Below, piece after piece: positions 33,561 through 47,067 of a stretch of DNA of 64,000 nucleotides. The notes below the pieces were generated by a model. The model was not told where the DNA came from, did not search any database, and saw only the letters and a program-made list of their open reading frames with translations. The stretch's first letter is position 1. The number at the start of each line of letters is the position of its first letter. The position numbers and the translations under genes are program-made. The stretch comes from Sipunculus nudus (Eukaryota > Annelida > Sipuncula > Golfingiida > Sipunculidae), in assembly GCA_026874595.1 (NCBI GenBank), contig CM049321.1:46245797-46309796 (forward strand), given 5' to 3'.

Positions 33561-34570
33561 ACAATAATTCTTATAATAAATGTCATTATTGGTATCACAT
33601 GAATGATTTTTGGCTGAATTATTGAGATTGCATGCAGTCATTTTACCATATATGTTAGCTGTGTGATGCTGTTACATCTAGCCTGGCACCAGTTTATCAG
33701 CATCTATTACATCATGCCACTAGACATTTGGTTAATACTAACAAGAAAGTTTTTTAAAAGCTTTTTAAAAAAATTAGATTTATGATTTAAGTTATTCATC
33801 ATACCAGGCAATGTTACAATCATGGATTCAGCTCTCTGTGGCTATATAAAGACAACTGTACATGGATTATAAATTATTGGTATCCCTACTCAACTTCATT
33901 CAAGAATTTGCCATCAATGAGATATACCTGTATTTTAATTTTGCATTCAGTATGCATCTGTAATAATTTTACACATATTCCTGATTTTTTTTTTATAAAA
34001 AGTCAGCTGAAAAGCATTTTGTATTGGGAATATTAATTCAAAAGTTATTTCGAGTAGGGACCATTTTTGTGTACAGGTGGCAGCAATTGGTTTACCATTG
34101 GCAGATTGCCAGTGCCTTGATGTTGGCCATAAGCCAAGATGATGTCAGCTCTATAAATAGTTTGGCACAGTGCCAGGATTGGAAGAAGTGAAGCCAGGTA
34201 TAGGTCAAGAGTTTACTCAGTGTAGTAGCTGCATTCTATTTATAGCTTTGGAAGACTGCTCACTGCATCAGATTTGGCACCAAAGTTCAGCTTGGATCTA
34301 TTTATAGCTTTGGCAGACTGCCAACTGTGTCAGATTATTCAACAGGTGAAGAGTTCTCTCATTGCAGCCAAGTACAGGTTGAACAAAAGTTCACTAAGTC
34401 TAGCCAGGTGCAGGTCAAGAGTTAACTCAGTGCAGCAGCTTGAGACAACAATTTGTTACAGTTCACTCCTGGGCAGCTGCCTTACTCACTTAAGCCTCGT
34501 CAGCCCAGTGCATCAAACTCTGGGGAAGTTTGATGTAATGGCCTAATAGTTTGACCTGTCTATGCGTCTT
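33561..34570. other. Stretch without gene, with small internal duplications
   Basis: AT-rich to 34000. From 34080 to 34450 a phrase (TCTATTTATAGCTTTGG then AGACTGC) occurs twice, together with repeated AGGT(A/C)(C/A)AGGTCAAGAGTT words. The open frame 34274-34546 spans this and is not recognised. Confidence 0.45.
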
Positions 34571-34589
34571 TGATGGTATTCTCATTTAC

Positions 34590-34865
34590 AAGACAGGTGG
34601 TGCCACCTACATTGACTTTTGCAGTGTATGCGCCTGTTTATTTCTACAGAGGAATGTGATACATCAGCCTAAAATTGGGCATGTTTATACATATCAGGTA
34701 GCTTTATAGTGTACAAGACTTGTGGCGCCACCTACAATAATTTTTGCACAGTGTATATCCCTGCTTATTTCACAGGAGGGGTTTGACATATCAGTCTGAC
34801 ATTGGGCATTTGTATATATCTCTTTGCTGTATACAAGATTGGTGGTGCCAGCTACAATCATTGTA
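34590..34865. repeat. 123-bp tandem repeat
   Basis: Three units begin with GTGGTGCCACCTACA-type words at about 34598, 34721 and 34844. Each continues with TTTTGCA(C)AGTGTAT, a CATCAG phrase and ATTGGGCAT. Confidence 0.65.
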
Positions 34866-35800
34866 TCCGCCAAAACAGAGTTTTGTGGATACTGTTTTCA
34901 ATCGTATGCTGCCGCTGCCACCGCCACTGCCGCATAGGTTTCCGGAGAGCTCATCCATAACCACTGGGCAGAATTTTTAAAAAAATCGGAATTATCATCG
35001 GGTCACATGAACTGCTGCGCCCTCATTTTTGGTTGACCTCTGACCTTTCCTCTCTGCCCAGCGTCCATTTGTGCGTCTGTTTCCACACATAAACCCACAT
35101 ATCTCGGGAACCGTTTGACCGATCAGGCTAAAAATTTTGCATAAATGTACGCCTTGCATAGTTTTATAACATACACTAAAAATTGTGGCGCCACCTGCAA
35201 CCATTTTTGCACAGCGTCCATCTGTTCATCTGCCTTAGGATAAAATTACTCATATCTATGCATTGGTTGTACTTATCCACCTGAACATTTGCATGTGTAT
35301 ACATCCTGGACAGCTTTCTTGATTTTATGGCAGGTGGCGCCACCTACATTCACATTAAAGCTGCAGACATCCAAGCTCATATCTTGGGAACCGTTTGACC
35401 AGTTGGGCCAAACTTTTGCATGTGTATAGATCTACCATAGCTCTTGATGATACGCAAAACTGTTAATTGGCGCCACCTGCAACCGTTTTTGCACAGTGTC
35501 CATTTGTTCATCTGCCTTGGGATAAAGTCACTCATATCTCTACAGTGGTTTGACTTATCCACCTAAAATTTTGCAGGTTTATACATCCTTGACAGCTTTC
35601 TTGATTTTATGACAAGTAGCGCCTCCTACATTCACATTTACGCTGCAAACATCCAAGCTCATATCTCGGGAACCATTCGACCGACTGGGAAAAAATTGTG
35701 CATGTTTACAGATCTCCCATAGATCTTTATCATACGCAAAACTGGCGGCGCCAACTGCAAACATTTTATTCACAGCGTCCGTCTGTTTGTTTGCCGATAC
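34866..35800. repeat. 280-bp tandem repeat
   Basis: Units are marked by GGCGCCA(C/A)CTGCAA at 35187, 35469 and 35747, and by ATCTCGGGAACCGTTTGACC-type words. The array is related to the 123-bp units and to 63200-64000. No coding potential. Confidence 0.7.
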
Positions 35801-35927
35801 ATAACACCAATGTGATTAATTTATATGTATTTATATATTTTTTTAAACGGTCAGTCACTCTTAATTGTCAAATTAATATGCTCAACAGACTTATTTTTAT
35901 GTTTTAAACTAAACATGATAAGATACA

Positions 35928-35928
<1 letters not shown>

Positions 35929-35978
<50 letters not shown>
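35929..35978. repeat. (TA)n microsatellite
   Basis: Pure TA run ending at the left edge of the MITE at 35979. Confidence 0.95.
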
Positions 35979-35981
<3 letters not shown>

Positions 35982-36164
35982 TAAAACCTCCTTGTGTCGA
36001 AATGGAAGGGAACCTCAGAAAACTTCGGCACATCCGAGGTTCCAAATAAGCGGGTTTTCGATGGTAATAATTTAACTAGAGTTTTCCGGAATATCGATTC
36101 GGTAACATCGACATAAGCATGGGGTTTTTTACTTGAGTGAGTTCGACATAAAGAGGTTTCACTG
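35979..36164. mobile_element. 186-bp mariner/pogo-like MITE
   Basis: Ends CAGTAAAACCTCC...TGTCG and CGACATAAAGAGGTTTCACTG are inverted repeats over about 20 bp. The left target is inside a (TA)n tract. The right flank reads TG rather than TA, so the target copy there has drifted. Confidence 0.65.
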
Positions 36165-36173
36165 TGTGTGTCT

Positions 36174-36191
36174 CTCTCTCTCTCTCTCTTT

Positions 36192-36249
<58 letters not shown>
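36174..36249. repeat. (TC)n then (TA)n microsatellites
   Basis: A TC run at 36174-36190 is followed by a pure TA run at 36197-36249. Confidence 0.9.
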
Positions 36250-36251
<2 letters not shown>

Positions 36252-37162
36252 GCTGTAATGTTTGGATAAAGGTACCAAATAAGTATTGATAATTAAACGG
36301 CACGGACTAAGGCCCATGATGTCGGAAGTACTCGGAACATAAATAAATTTCTTATTTACTGTATTTTCAGTATGATTTTTTTATTTACATGTTTACACCT
36401 GTATTTAATTTAAAATATTCGAACCACTCACTCTTTCATGTTAAGTTATAATTAGAGTAAAACATAACATCAATATATATATTTTATTTAGATTAATTAC
36501 CTTGAGATACTCTGAAAACCTATTGTAAAACCGTAGATAATTATATGATTTTGTCGTTCATACCTGTCCCAGACACTTACAGATTGAATCATAGTTTACA
36601 TATCTTTTTTTTTATAGAATTATTATTTTTTATATAGTTTAACTTAAGTTATCTATTGCATACGGCATAAACGACAAATTAAATGTATGAAATAACCTAT
36701 CCTTAAATATAATTTCTTAATTGTGTAAAGTCTGTTTACACAAACAAAAGGAAGGTAAAAAATTTTAATGATCCACTGTCATGTTGACTTAATTCTCGAA
36801 ATATAGATAAATAAAAGCAGAGAAAAATAACAGAATATTTGTTTCATAATAATTATTTATACCTTTTCATCAAGCACAAAAATACTATGGGAAATGCACA
36901 GATAATAATTTCATTAATCATTATGTTCTTTAAGCAAAAGCATACATCTAATGTATCAAAATAACGAAAATTTACTCATCTGGAATTGGCATAAACTATA
37001 AAGTATTTAATAATTTACAAATCAAAAATAAATTTGTTACAAATCTTGAGTATCTTGCAGAGAGTTAATGATTTCATAAAATGTAAGGAGTTGAGGACGC
37101 AAGTTTATTTTTATTGTAACTATAGAGCAGGAATCAAGTTTTACATTAGTTTAATTTAGTAC
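36250..37162. other. AT-rich stretch without gene
   Basis: No repeat structure, RNA or coding signal recognised. Confidence 0.6.
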
Positions 37163-38730
37163 ATGTGTATCAGAGTTGGGTCCAAAAGTACTCGTACTCA
37201 TGAGTATTTTTTTGAGTACTCAGTACTCGTACTCGAGTACTTTTTAAAAATCACAAAAGTACTCGTACTTGTACCCGAGTACTTTGAAAGTACTCGGTAC
37301 TCATATGAGTACTTCATGAGTACTTTAGGGTATTTCATATTTTTCTAAATAAACTTTAATCTAATTTTATTATATTAGTAATACTTTATTATAAAATATT
37401 ATAGAAGATATATATAATATATAACATATATAATATCATATATAATAGTACTTAAAGTAATCAATCTGTTACTATAACTGAAATTATTAAAGCATTGATA
37501 ACTACTACTATTACTTTGCTACTTTTATAATACTAACACTTTAATTTTATATAAAATATAAATTGAACTATTTTATTATTAATATATTCATGCAATTCAT
37601 GTGTACATGTGTACAGCATCAAATAAATTTCTAGCAAGATAAGTACAACATAGTGTTCAATAAAACTTTAAATCAGCAAATTCATACTGAGTTATATTTT
37701 AAGAGAAAAAAAAATTAATTTTTGAAAGATCCCAAAATAAATAGATTCAAAACAGAGCACTGTGTTACTTTTTAGGCGTTCATAAGTTTTGTCCAATTGC
37801 ACCTCTAAATGGTGACAATGGATGGTTAACATGTCGACACCGTCGTTTCATCAATATAATATGTTTTTGGAATCACTTGTTGGATCTGGATAATAGTAGA
37901 CTGACCAAGAAAGTATTCACATGGGATTATAACCAAGTTGCAGATAACTGGTGCTCCGTTATGGAGAAGATACTCGATTCCATTTGATTTATTACACATA
38001 TATGATGAAATGGCGCCATGCAGCTAACCTAATCTTGAACAAAAGTTGCGCCCCGATTATCAAAATAAATGGATCGAACAATGTCGATCAACACCTAAAT
38101 TAAGAACTTATACCAGTTTTAAAACCACATATAGTACAGAAGTATATGTTAAAAAGTTTATGACCCGACAGCAAGATCACTACTTGCTCAGCTTAGATGT
38201 GGTATACTCCCACTGAAAATAGAAACTGTCAGATTTCAAAATATTAAAGATGACGATACAAAACAATATAGGAAACTAAAAATTGAAGAAAGGGTTTGTC
38301 CTATATGTAATAATGGTGAAGTCGAAGATGACAATGCAAACCGTCTCCTTTAATAAGTTAATGCTTTGATATATTTCAACCATATATGGCCTGTTTATAT
38401 GCCCTAGAGTTTGCATTATGCCTCAGTATTTTGATTAAGCATAACACAACATTGTATATATTGTTATTTTGTACTGGGTTTTCATTAATAAAAATATTTT
38501 TAACTTTCTGAGAATATATTTAATTTAATAACATCATTAAACAAGTTTGGTTACAAAAAAGTACTCATTTAAGTACTCATGCGTACAATTTGAGTACTCA
38601 GTACTCGTACTCGAGTACTTTTGAAAAAGTGCAGAAGTACTCATCCCTGTACTCGATCGAGTACTTTTAAAGTACTCAGTACTCGTACTTGACTACTTTA
38701 AAAATACTCGGACCCAACTCTGATGTGTAT
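37163..38730. mobile_element. Non-autonomous hAT element with 8-bp target duplication
   Basis: Ends CAGAGTTGGGTCC (37171) and its exact complement ending 38722 are flanked by the same 8 bp ATGTGTAT (37163-37170 and 38723-38730). Both subterminal regions are packed with AGTACTCGTACTCGAGTACT words, in inverted orientation between the two ends. These are hAT hallmarks. No hAT transposase is present. Instead a LINE reverse-transcriptase fragment occupies the middle. Confidence 0.85.
37751..38345 (+). pseudogene. LINE-type ORF2 C-terminal fragment inside the hAT element
   Basis: An open stretch reads NRALCYFLGVHKFCPIAPLN, then GDNGWLTCRHRRFIN, FWNHLLDLDNSRLTKKVF and WDYN, then a TGA. After an indel it continues as CRSTPKLRTYTSFKTTYSTE and, in another register, SLLAQLRCGILPLKIETVRF and a Cys pair (CPIC) in EERVCPICNN. 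I recognise this as the region C-terminal to the RT in molluscan non-LTR elements, ending in a zinc-knuckle-like motif. At least one stop and two frameshifts make it a fossil. It may be a nested insertion or a captured fragment. Confidence 0.6.
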
Positions 38731-40190
38731 ATGCATATTCATGCATATATACATAGTCATACATGATATATTACACCTTAAACATATAGTTATGTTTGTA
38801 TTGTTCTGTTTGCTGGTATATGGCATCCCGAGATTGACATCCAGCTCGGTTTTCTACTTGACATCCAGCATCCGACTTCTGACATCCGATTTTAGTCCGT
38901 ATCAACTAGATTTCATTTCGGGTCCAGGATCCGTGGGATCTGGATTTTACTCAATACTTTACAAAATACTCTGTGAATTTTACAAGGGTTTCTCGACTAT
39001 TAGACAACGCACTCTATTACCACACACATTTCAGCCAGTGTTCAGACTTGGAACAGTTTCAGCCGTGTGAGCAAAGGTATGACCGTGATCGGCCAAATTC
39101 TAGGATTATTGTGACCCATAATATAACTTTTGAAGTACTGAAGATTTATACCACAAAATTTGACTGACCTTTTTCATCCTCCATGTTCTTTGACAAGATC
39201 GAAAACGGATGACCTTGAAATTTATCCTCAAGGTCAACTCTGCAAAAAAAAATTTGAATCATCGTGAATCCCATAACAACTTGCTATGTATCAATTTTTT
39301 TTTCAATTTCATGCACAGGTAATTCTTTCCATCACAATCTCAGAGTAGGTTGAAAAACGAGGTGACCTTCAAGGTCACACCTGTAGATTTATATATTTAT
39401 TCCAAACAACCTGACATTTGAGATATGTTTAACCCTCATGCTTTGGGATGGTCCACGCAGCTTCTAGTTCTGTCACTTTTTATATTTGATCTCACTGAAT
39501 GTATATTACTATGATCCAATTATTTTGACACGGATTCACTGACCTTGACCTATTTTTTTTTTTTTGGACCCAGGGTAAAAAAAATGCAATTTGTCCATAT
39601 TTTCATTGCTTTCAACTTAACTGTAAGGGTTAGAAACAAAACATAAAAATGCCATCATCAAATCTGGTTCCTTACAATTTTAGGAACCGTGACTGCTTTG
39701 AATTCACACAAGCAGAAAGATATGAGATTAGATGACTCGGCATGTTTCAGTTAGGCTTTGTTTCCTGATAAACCATTAAACCTTCACTGTTGAATTTATA
39801 GCTATACTGACTGTTAGTCATCTGAGCTATAGCGATCGATGGTCTCTGCCAGACGTCTGTTAACACGGTATGTTTTGAAATTGGAAATACAATTTAAAGC
39901 TAACGTTTAATCAAAAGATAGATATTTTAAATTTCTGAATAGTTTATCTTTGTAACACTCGACAGCACTGAGAACCAAATGCGGTAGCTACCGCAAATAA
40001 CAATAATCTTGTTCAAAGGTTGCATATGGGTGTCAGAGCATATTTTTCACATGTATTTTTTTTTTTTGTCGTCAGTTTTCACCTGAGGCATAAGAAAGAA
40101 TGATGATGTTGGCACGATGACTCCAGCTGATCATTTCACTTGAAAATGGTAGTATAAACGTTTCACTCACTAAGATCGTGTTGTCCGTTT
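38731..40190. other. Dispersed-repeat stretch without gene
   Basis: 38823-38920 has repeated GACATCCAG/GACATCCGA words that recur at 45340 and 60310. 39160-39560 has GACCTTGA-rich repeat related to 16070. 39800-39860 matches the start of family A (AGTCATCTGAGCTATAG). No coding exon recognised. Confidence 0.5.
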
Positions 40191-40198
40191 TGTTGCAG

Positions 40199-41758
<1,560 letters not shown>

Positions 41759-42360
41759 TTTATACTGGAGAGACATCTGTGAAGAAAGTTGTAAATCTTA
41801 CTCCCAGACAACAGCTCTAACTGTGCACAAAAGAATTCATACCAGAGACCAGCCGTTCAAAAGTGAAATATGTGATAAATGATTCATCTTATATCAACTT
41901 ACTTCGCATAAGGCAAATCATACCGGAGAATCCGTTCAAGTGTTAACAATCTTACTTGAGTTTCTCCTAAGTATTTATTCTAACTTTGCTCAGTGTAGTT
42001 CATCTTGGATAGAGACAGTTCAAAAGGCAAATGTTTATCTCAGCTCCCTACAAGCCAACTGATCCTAAATCTTTGTTATACAAAGTGTGCTTACTGTCTC
42101 ACCAGTCCATGTGACTTTATTGTGATTAATAAAACATCTATAAAAGAAATTCAGATTTTAATATTGTGGCAGATGTTATCACAGGTATCTAACATAATGA
42201 GCCATACATTTTATACTAGAGAGAAACTGTAAATATAAAAAAGTGTATATTTTCATGTTTTGTCAGCAAAAGCCAATACCCCTGCGCATCAGAGTTAATA
42301 CCGGAGAAAAACAGTTTAACGTACATGAGGTGGTAAATGTTGTCTTTCATTCATCTTATT
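41759..42360 (+). pseudogene. Fossil zinc fingers downstream of the finger gene
   Basis: Finger-like DNA continues with stops and indels: HKRIHTRDQPFKSEICDK (about 41826-41880), a stop, then HKANHTGE (41906), a phrase at 42208-42232 reading TREKL, and RVNTGEKQF near 42289. They lie in changing registers, so the 3' end of the array has decayed. Confidence 0.6.
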
Positions 42361-42787
42361 TAATTGGACTTTTTTTAATTTAACGAGATATCTCTGCAGG
42401 TTGAACTTTGGATTTGTTTTTCCACTCATCTGGATTGTAAGCGATTAATCGAGATGTGCGTACGCATGCGCAGAGATCTTTCTTGAAGGTATGCACATGT
42501 GTTCATATCATGTAGGACCAATAATAACTTACGTTTCAACATATAGGTAGTTCTCGTCTAATTTTTAAATTTAACTCATCCGGAAGCAGGGGATCTAACG
42601 GGATCAATGTGGTTTTGAACAGAAGCAAACCGAGTGTAGACAAAATTGTAAGGGCCCTTTTCCAGGCATACGGAAACGCGCGCGGGTGAGTCTTCTTATG
42701 GTCAGAACAGGAATGCAGTCTGCTTGTGGCAGTCCCAGCATAAATCATGGTGACAAATCATACTTAATTGCTGCTCCGCTTGTCTAC

Positions 42788-42906
<119 letters not shown>

Positions 42907-43480
42907 GGGGCTTGTTAAATACCCCAACCACATGTAAATAATAATAAAAGCAAATGATCCATGGGTTATGACGCTCAGCCGACTGACATGTTGACAAAAA
43001 GTCCTTGTACAGGATACTTATTTTTCATGGACATCCCTGCTTGTCAAGTTAAAAGATTCTTGGACCAACGGATAAGCTTTATGTCCAGTCAGCGGACGAC
43101 CGTATATTTGAAGGTCTCAAAAATAAAGAAAAAATAAATGAGTTAATTTTTTTTTTTAAATCTAGGTGGCGCCGCCAGTCTTCAGGAACTGATGAAACAC
43201 TCCATGATCAATATACATGCAAAGAATCATGGTGATCAATGCATCATTGTTAAGATACTGGAGCTTTTGTTTCAAAGTTTTAATGATTCCGGGGTATATT
43301 TTTGAACCCCATAGCTCGCAGGATATGCGTAACGAGAACCTAATTTCAGGTTTTCAATGAGATTTTTCATGGGCCTCCCAGGATGTCAAGTTAAAAGATT
43401 TCAGGTCCAGCAGTTACAATTTGTGTCCTGTTAACGGATGACCGCATTTATAAAGGTCACTAAAATAGAAGAAAATGCTT
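42907..43480. repeat. Family A fragments, two direct copies
   Basis: GTTATGACGCTCAGCCGAC (about 42965) is the reverse end motif of family A. A body with TTTTTCATGG then CAAGTTAAAAGATT and GTCC(A/T)GT..CGGA(C/T)GACCG occurs at 43020-43110 and again at 43360-43445. It matches the minus-strand frame at 22472-22798. Confidence 0.5.
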
Positions 43481-43509
43481 TAAAATTAGTCTTGAGGATA
43501 AGCGCTCAT

Positions 43510-43580
43510 GACCATGAACAGCATAAGACATGCTGGAGAGAAACCATGAAAATGTTAGTATGTGGTGTATGTATAAGGGA
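43510..43580 (+). pseudogene. Isolated fossil zinc finger
   Basis: CATAAGACATGCTGGAGAGA reads as a degraded H..HAGEKP linker, followed by AATGTTAGTATGTGGTGTATG, similar to a finger's KC..CG.C start. It lies 1.2 kb beyond the finger fossils at 41759-42360. Confidence 0.35.
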
Positions 43581-43599
43581 CGGATCCAAGAGGTTTGTT

Positions 43600-43700
43600 T
43601 GGGGGGGGGGGGGGCGGGGGAGTCCCTCAATACCAGGGCTTAGAAACTACCTAAAACCCTGCCACACCCTACCCCCCCCCCCCCCCCCCCCCCGAACACA
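43600..43700. repeat. Poly-G and poly-C pair
   Basis: A run of about 12 to 17 G (43601-43619) and a run of about 22 C (43672-43693), followed by CACACACA. The open frame across them is not a gene. Confidence 0.8.
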
Positions 43701-45720
43701 CACACACCCATACACACTCGATTAATGGACAAAGCCGCTGAGACCTAATGAACTCGAGATTTTAGAATACTGATTATTTAAGAACTTTGCTCTCTATGCA
43801 TTAAATTATGAAAAATATTTCACTAAACAGTTTTCATTTATTGCATTATTTATTATTATTATTATTATTATTTTTACTGTACTTGAATGCTAATTGTTTT
43901 TTCTTCAATCTTCATGAATCTTCTGGATCACTAAGGAATGTCAGGGAGAAACATCTTTCTGGGATTCCTGAATGCAAACTCCATTACAACTATTTTACAT
44001 CCTATGGTACATCCCTGTGCAAAGGATTGAAAGCGGGGTGGGAAAAGTGTTGTGAGCTCTCGGAAAGTTTTATCCCTCACACGGTTGAGAAAATTTAGAA
44101 CAAAAATAAAACATAAAACTTGCATTTTCAGGGTAGTGTTTTTGGCAATTTTCCCCCACTTTTAATCACATGCTGCACAACACAAAAACATTACCAAGTA
44201 TTGAATATACAGACTCCTGCGTGCCAACACTTCAGATCACATTACCAAGTTTTTAATTTTTCTCAAAACCATATAGGCCTATAGGAGTGAATGGTATGAA
44301 TCAATGAACTAACTCGATCATTTCAGTGAATCTTTCAGCTTTGCTGAATTAAATCACAGTATGCATCTCAAACACATTGACGATAACACCAAAGAAGACA
44401 CCCACCCTTTTTTTCATTTACATTTTTTTGTGAAAAAAATAATATTAACGTGTTCTTGTGTAATAAAATGACATTCCAATTGGTGTATTAATTTTTTTCC
44501 ATGGCATGCACTGTTTTAAATGAGGACATATTTTAATATTCCGTATATATTTGTCTGAATAAATAATTATCAGTTGGGGTAAAATACTTTTGGCCCAGTT
44601 TTCATGCATATAATTGTTATCTTTATCTTTTCGAAATTTTATGTATACACTTAGACAAATCTTCCATTTTAATGTTTGGTTTATTTCTTGTGATATGATA
44701 AAAGATTAAAATAAAAGAGTGGCGGATCTATTTATTTTCCCAGTTATTCGTTTTTTTTTCGAATTTTTCATATATCTTCTTCATTCCTTTACAACAATAT
44801 TATTTAGTTACCCACAGTTATTTTCTAATAATAGCGCCCCCCCCCCTTCCCCTCCCGTTCACGAATATCTGGATCCGCCCCTTGGAAATGACAAAAATCA
44901 TCGGTAGTGTGCCTTATGAACTACGAGTCTTACCTCGTTTACGTACAGCATAAAGTAAGGGGGGTGGGGTAGAAAGTGTAAAATGTCAAAATTTTAAGTA
45001 GCCTTAAAACAAAGAACAAGTTTATTTAATGTCTTAAGATAATGAACAATTACTCATGTGGGATTGAATTTAACAATAGATATATTTACTTATCTACGAT
45101 ATGAAAATATATTTTAAAGAGACTGCATGAGTATTTCACATATAAAGAAAATGATACCAAAGAATAAATCGACATCGTAACTTTATTTATATTCAAAATA
45201 TAAAGCAGAAAGTTTCTATAAAGAGTCACCCCCATACTTCACTATTAACACACAAAATTACTGTTTCTTCTTTCTGCTGGTGTACAGCAAATCATCTGAG
45301 CTGGCCGGGGTCCGGCTTATTTAGAAAACCTATGTAACATCCGACTCAGCATCCGTTATCCGACTTCCGGGTTTTAGTATGTACCAACGCTATACTGTGT
45401 TCCTCCACATTTACGGTCATATACTTACTCCGAGATATCCTTAATCCCTGCAAGTTTTAATATAAACCTCGACCTATTTTCGCCTGGAATCAAACAAAAG
45501 AACTCGCTCACTGTCCACATACATCTGAATTACAAAATCAAACTCTTCTCTAAAGAATACGTAGCCAGCTAGGAAGGTTAGTGCATAGGGTACTCTCGTT
45601 TTCACTAATTTTATTTGTAAACCATTGTTAATTTTTCAGCAAAGGGGTGGAGGGGGTCGCAGAAAGAATCTTGCTTCCTGTGAGTGTAACCACCCCCTTT
45701 CACGTGACCAGACCGTTAAC
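43701..45720. other. AT-rich stretch without gene
   Basis: Contains a TTATTATTA run (43851-43871), a poly-C at 44837-44846, and GACATCC-type dispersed repeat around 45300-45380. No coding exon recognised. Confidence 0.55.
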
Positions 45721-45845
45721 AGGTCACGTCGCCGGAACTCCATTTCGCCGACTTCGGCGAAGCGACCAATCGGCAATCTCGGCGAAGTGTCAAAGTATGC
45801 TCGGCGAAGTGTCCAATTATGCTCGACGAAGTGTCCAATATATGG
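45721..45845. repeat. Short GC-rich motif array (GGCGAAGTGTC)
   Basis: CTCGGCGAAGTGTC occurs three times at 22-24 bp spacing (about 45779, 45801 and 45824), the last copy with one change, after CCGGAACTCCATTTCGCCGA. The same words occur in reverse orientation at 54390-54440. Confidence 0.6.
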
Positions 45846-46190
45846 CTCCAACAATTACTCCAACCGCGATATTAAGATCTAGTCATTAAGATCCAGTCAC
45901 TATTCCCTTGAGAATTGTTCCATTTGTCTAAATTAATTTCAATTGAATGTTATAATTATTGTTTTATTTTTCAAATATTATAAAAAAATATATTATAGTT
46001 TTTAAATTGTCATTATTCCCTTGTGTATGGTTTCATTTGTCTAAAGACTATTAACTGAAACTGAATGTTATAATTAAAGTTTTATTTTTTAAATATTATA
46101 TTTATGTGAGTTTTATTACAGAGAAATATTTTTATATTTCTATTATATTAATATTATTCTATTAAGGTCTTTGTCATACCAATGAGGTAA

Positions 46191-46289
46191 CAATGCTATT
46201 TGGCACTACTTGGACCCGCCTCGCAAGCTTACCACGCGGACCATCTGCGGGAAGCTGCGTTAAATGCGAGTCCTTGGGTTGCTGAGTAG
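46191..46289 (+). other. GC-rich coding-like island, possibly structured
   Basis: In an AT-rich setting a GC-rich block is open for 32 codons to a TAG and reads GPASQAYHADHLREAALNAS and then PWVAE. It looks like a protein C-terminus (perhaps the last exon or a transposon fragment), but I do not recognise it. The same DNA can also fold: CTCGCA with TGCGAG, and AGCTT with AAGCT inside. Either reading is possible. Confidence 0.35.
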
Positions 46290-46599
46290 AAAATTTTTTT
46301 AATAATATTATATATGCATATCAAATTTTAGTAAATTATGCACATAAAGAGAGTTAAATATGTAAAACTTCACTTAAAATTATATGAATATAGTTATATT
46401 TGTATTTATAATTTTTTTATGATTACATATGTCTGTATGTATATTTATTGAGAATATGTGTAAGCACATGCATATATACGTATTCATTAACTTGTATATT
46501 TATTAATCTTATGTGTATTGTATATTTATATATATGGTTGAAATTACCTCTACATGATTTTCTTTGTTAATATTTTGGAATGCTTTATCATATATTATC

Positions 46600-46765
46600 A
46601 TTTGTTTACTATATCATTTTTCCGGTTTTTTTTGTGATGTTTTTTTCCAAGTTTGAAAACGTTGTATATTTTGTTTTACTACATGCATGTGATATATGCA
46701 TATATGGAACTATGGGCCGAAGGCCTTATATTTCTGAATAAAATATTCATTCATTCATTCAATAT
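46600..46765 (+). mobile_element. LINE 3' end with (ATTC)n tail
   Basis: GGGCCGAAGGCCTTATATTT, an AATAAA-type signal, then ATTC repeats. This is a typical 3' terminus of molluscan non-LTR elements. No coding part is visible upstream, so it is heavily 5'-truncated. Confidence 0.55.
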
Positions 46766-47002
46766 ATTTTGTTTAAAATACAACCCTGCCATCCATCTTA
46801 AAAATGCGATAACTCATACACATGGTTCTGGTTTCTAGCTTTTTATTACCAGGTGCATGCGTCAATACAGGGGGACGGAGGTATCAAGTATTTAGATACA
46901 ACCGAGCAATCATATAACGAGTTCGCCATAATGCACAAAATGCATATTGCACAAAAATGATGTATCAATATCAAGGATTTATCTTGAAAAAAAAATATGC
47001 TA

Positions 47003-47067
<65 letters not shown>

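Noticed and set aside
34274-34546. 90-codon plus frame
   Set aside because: Built from locally repeated phrases and not recognised.
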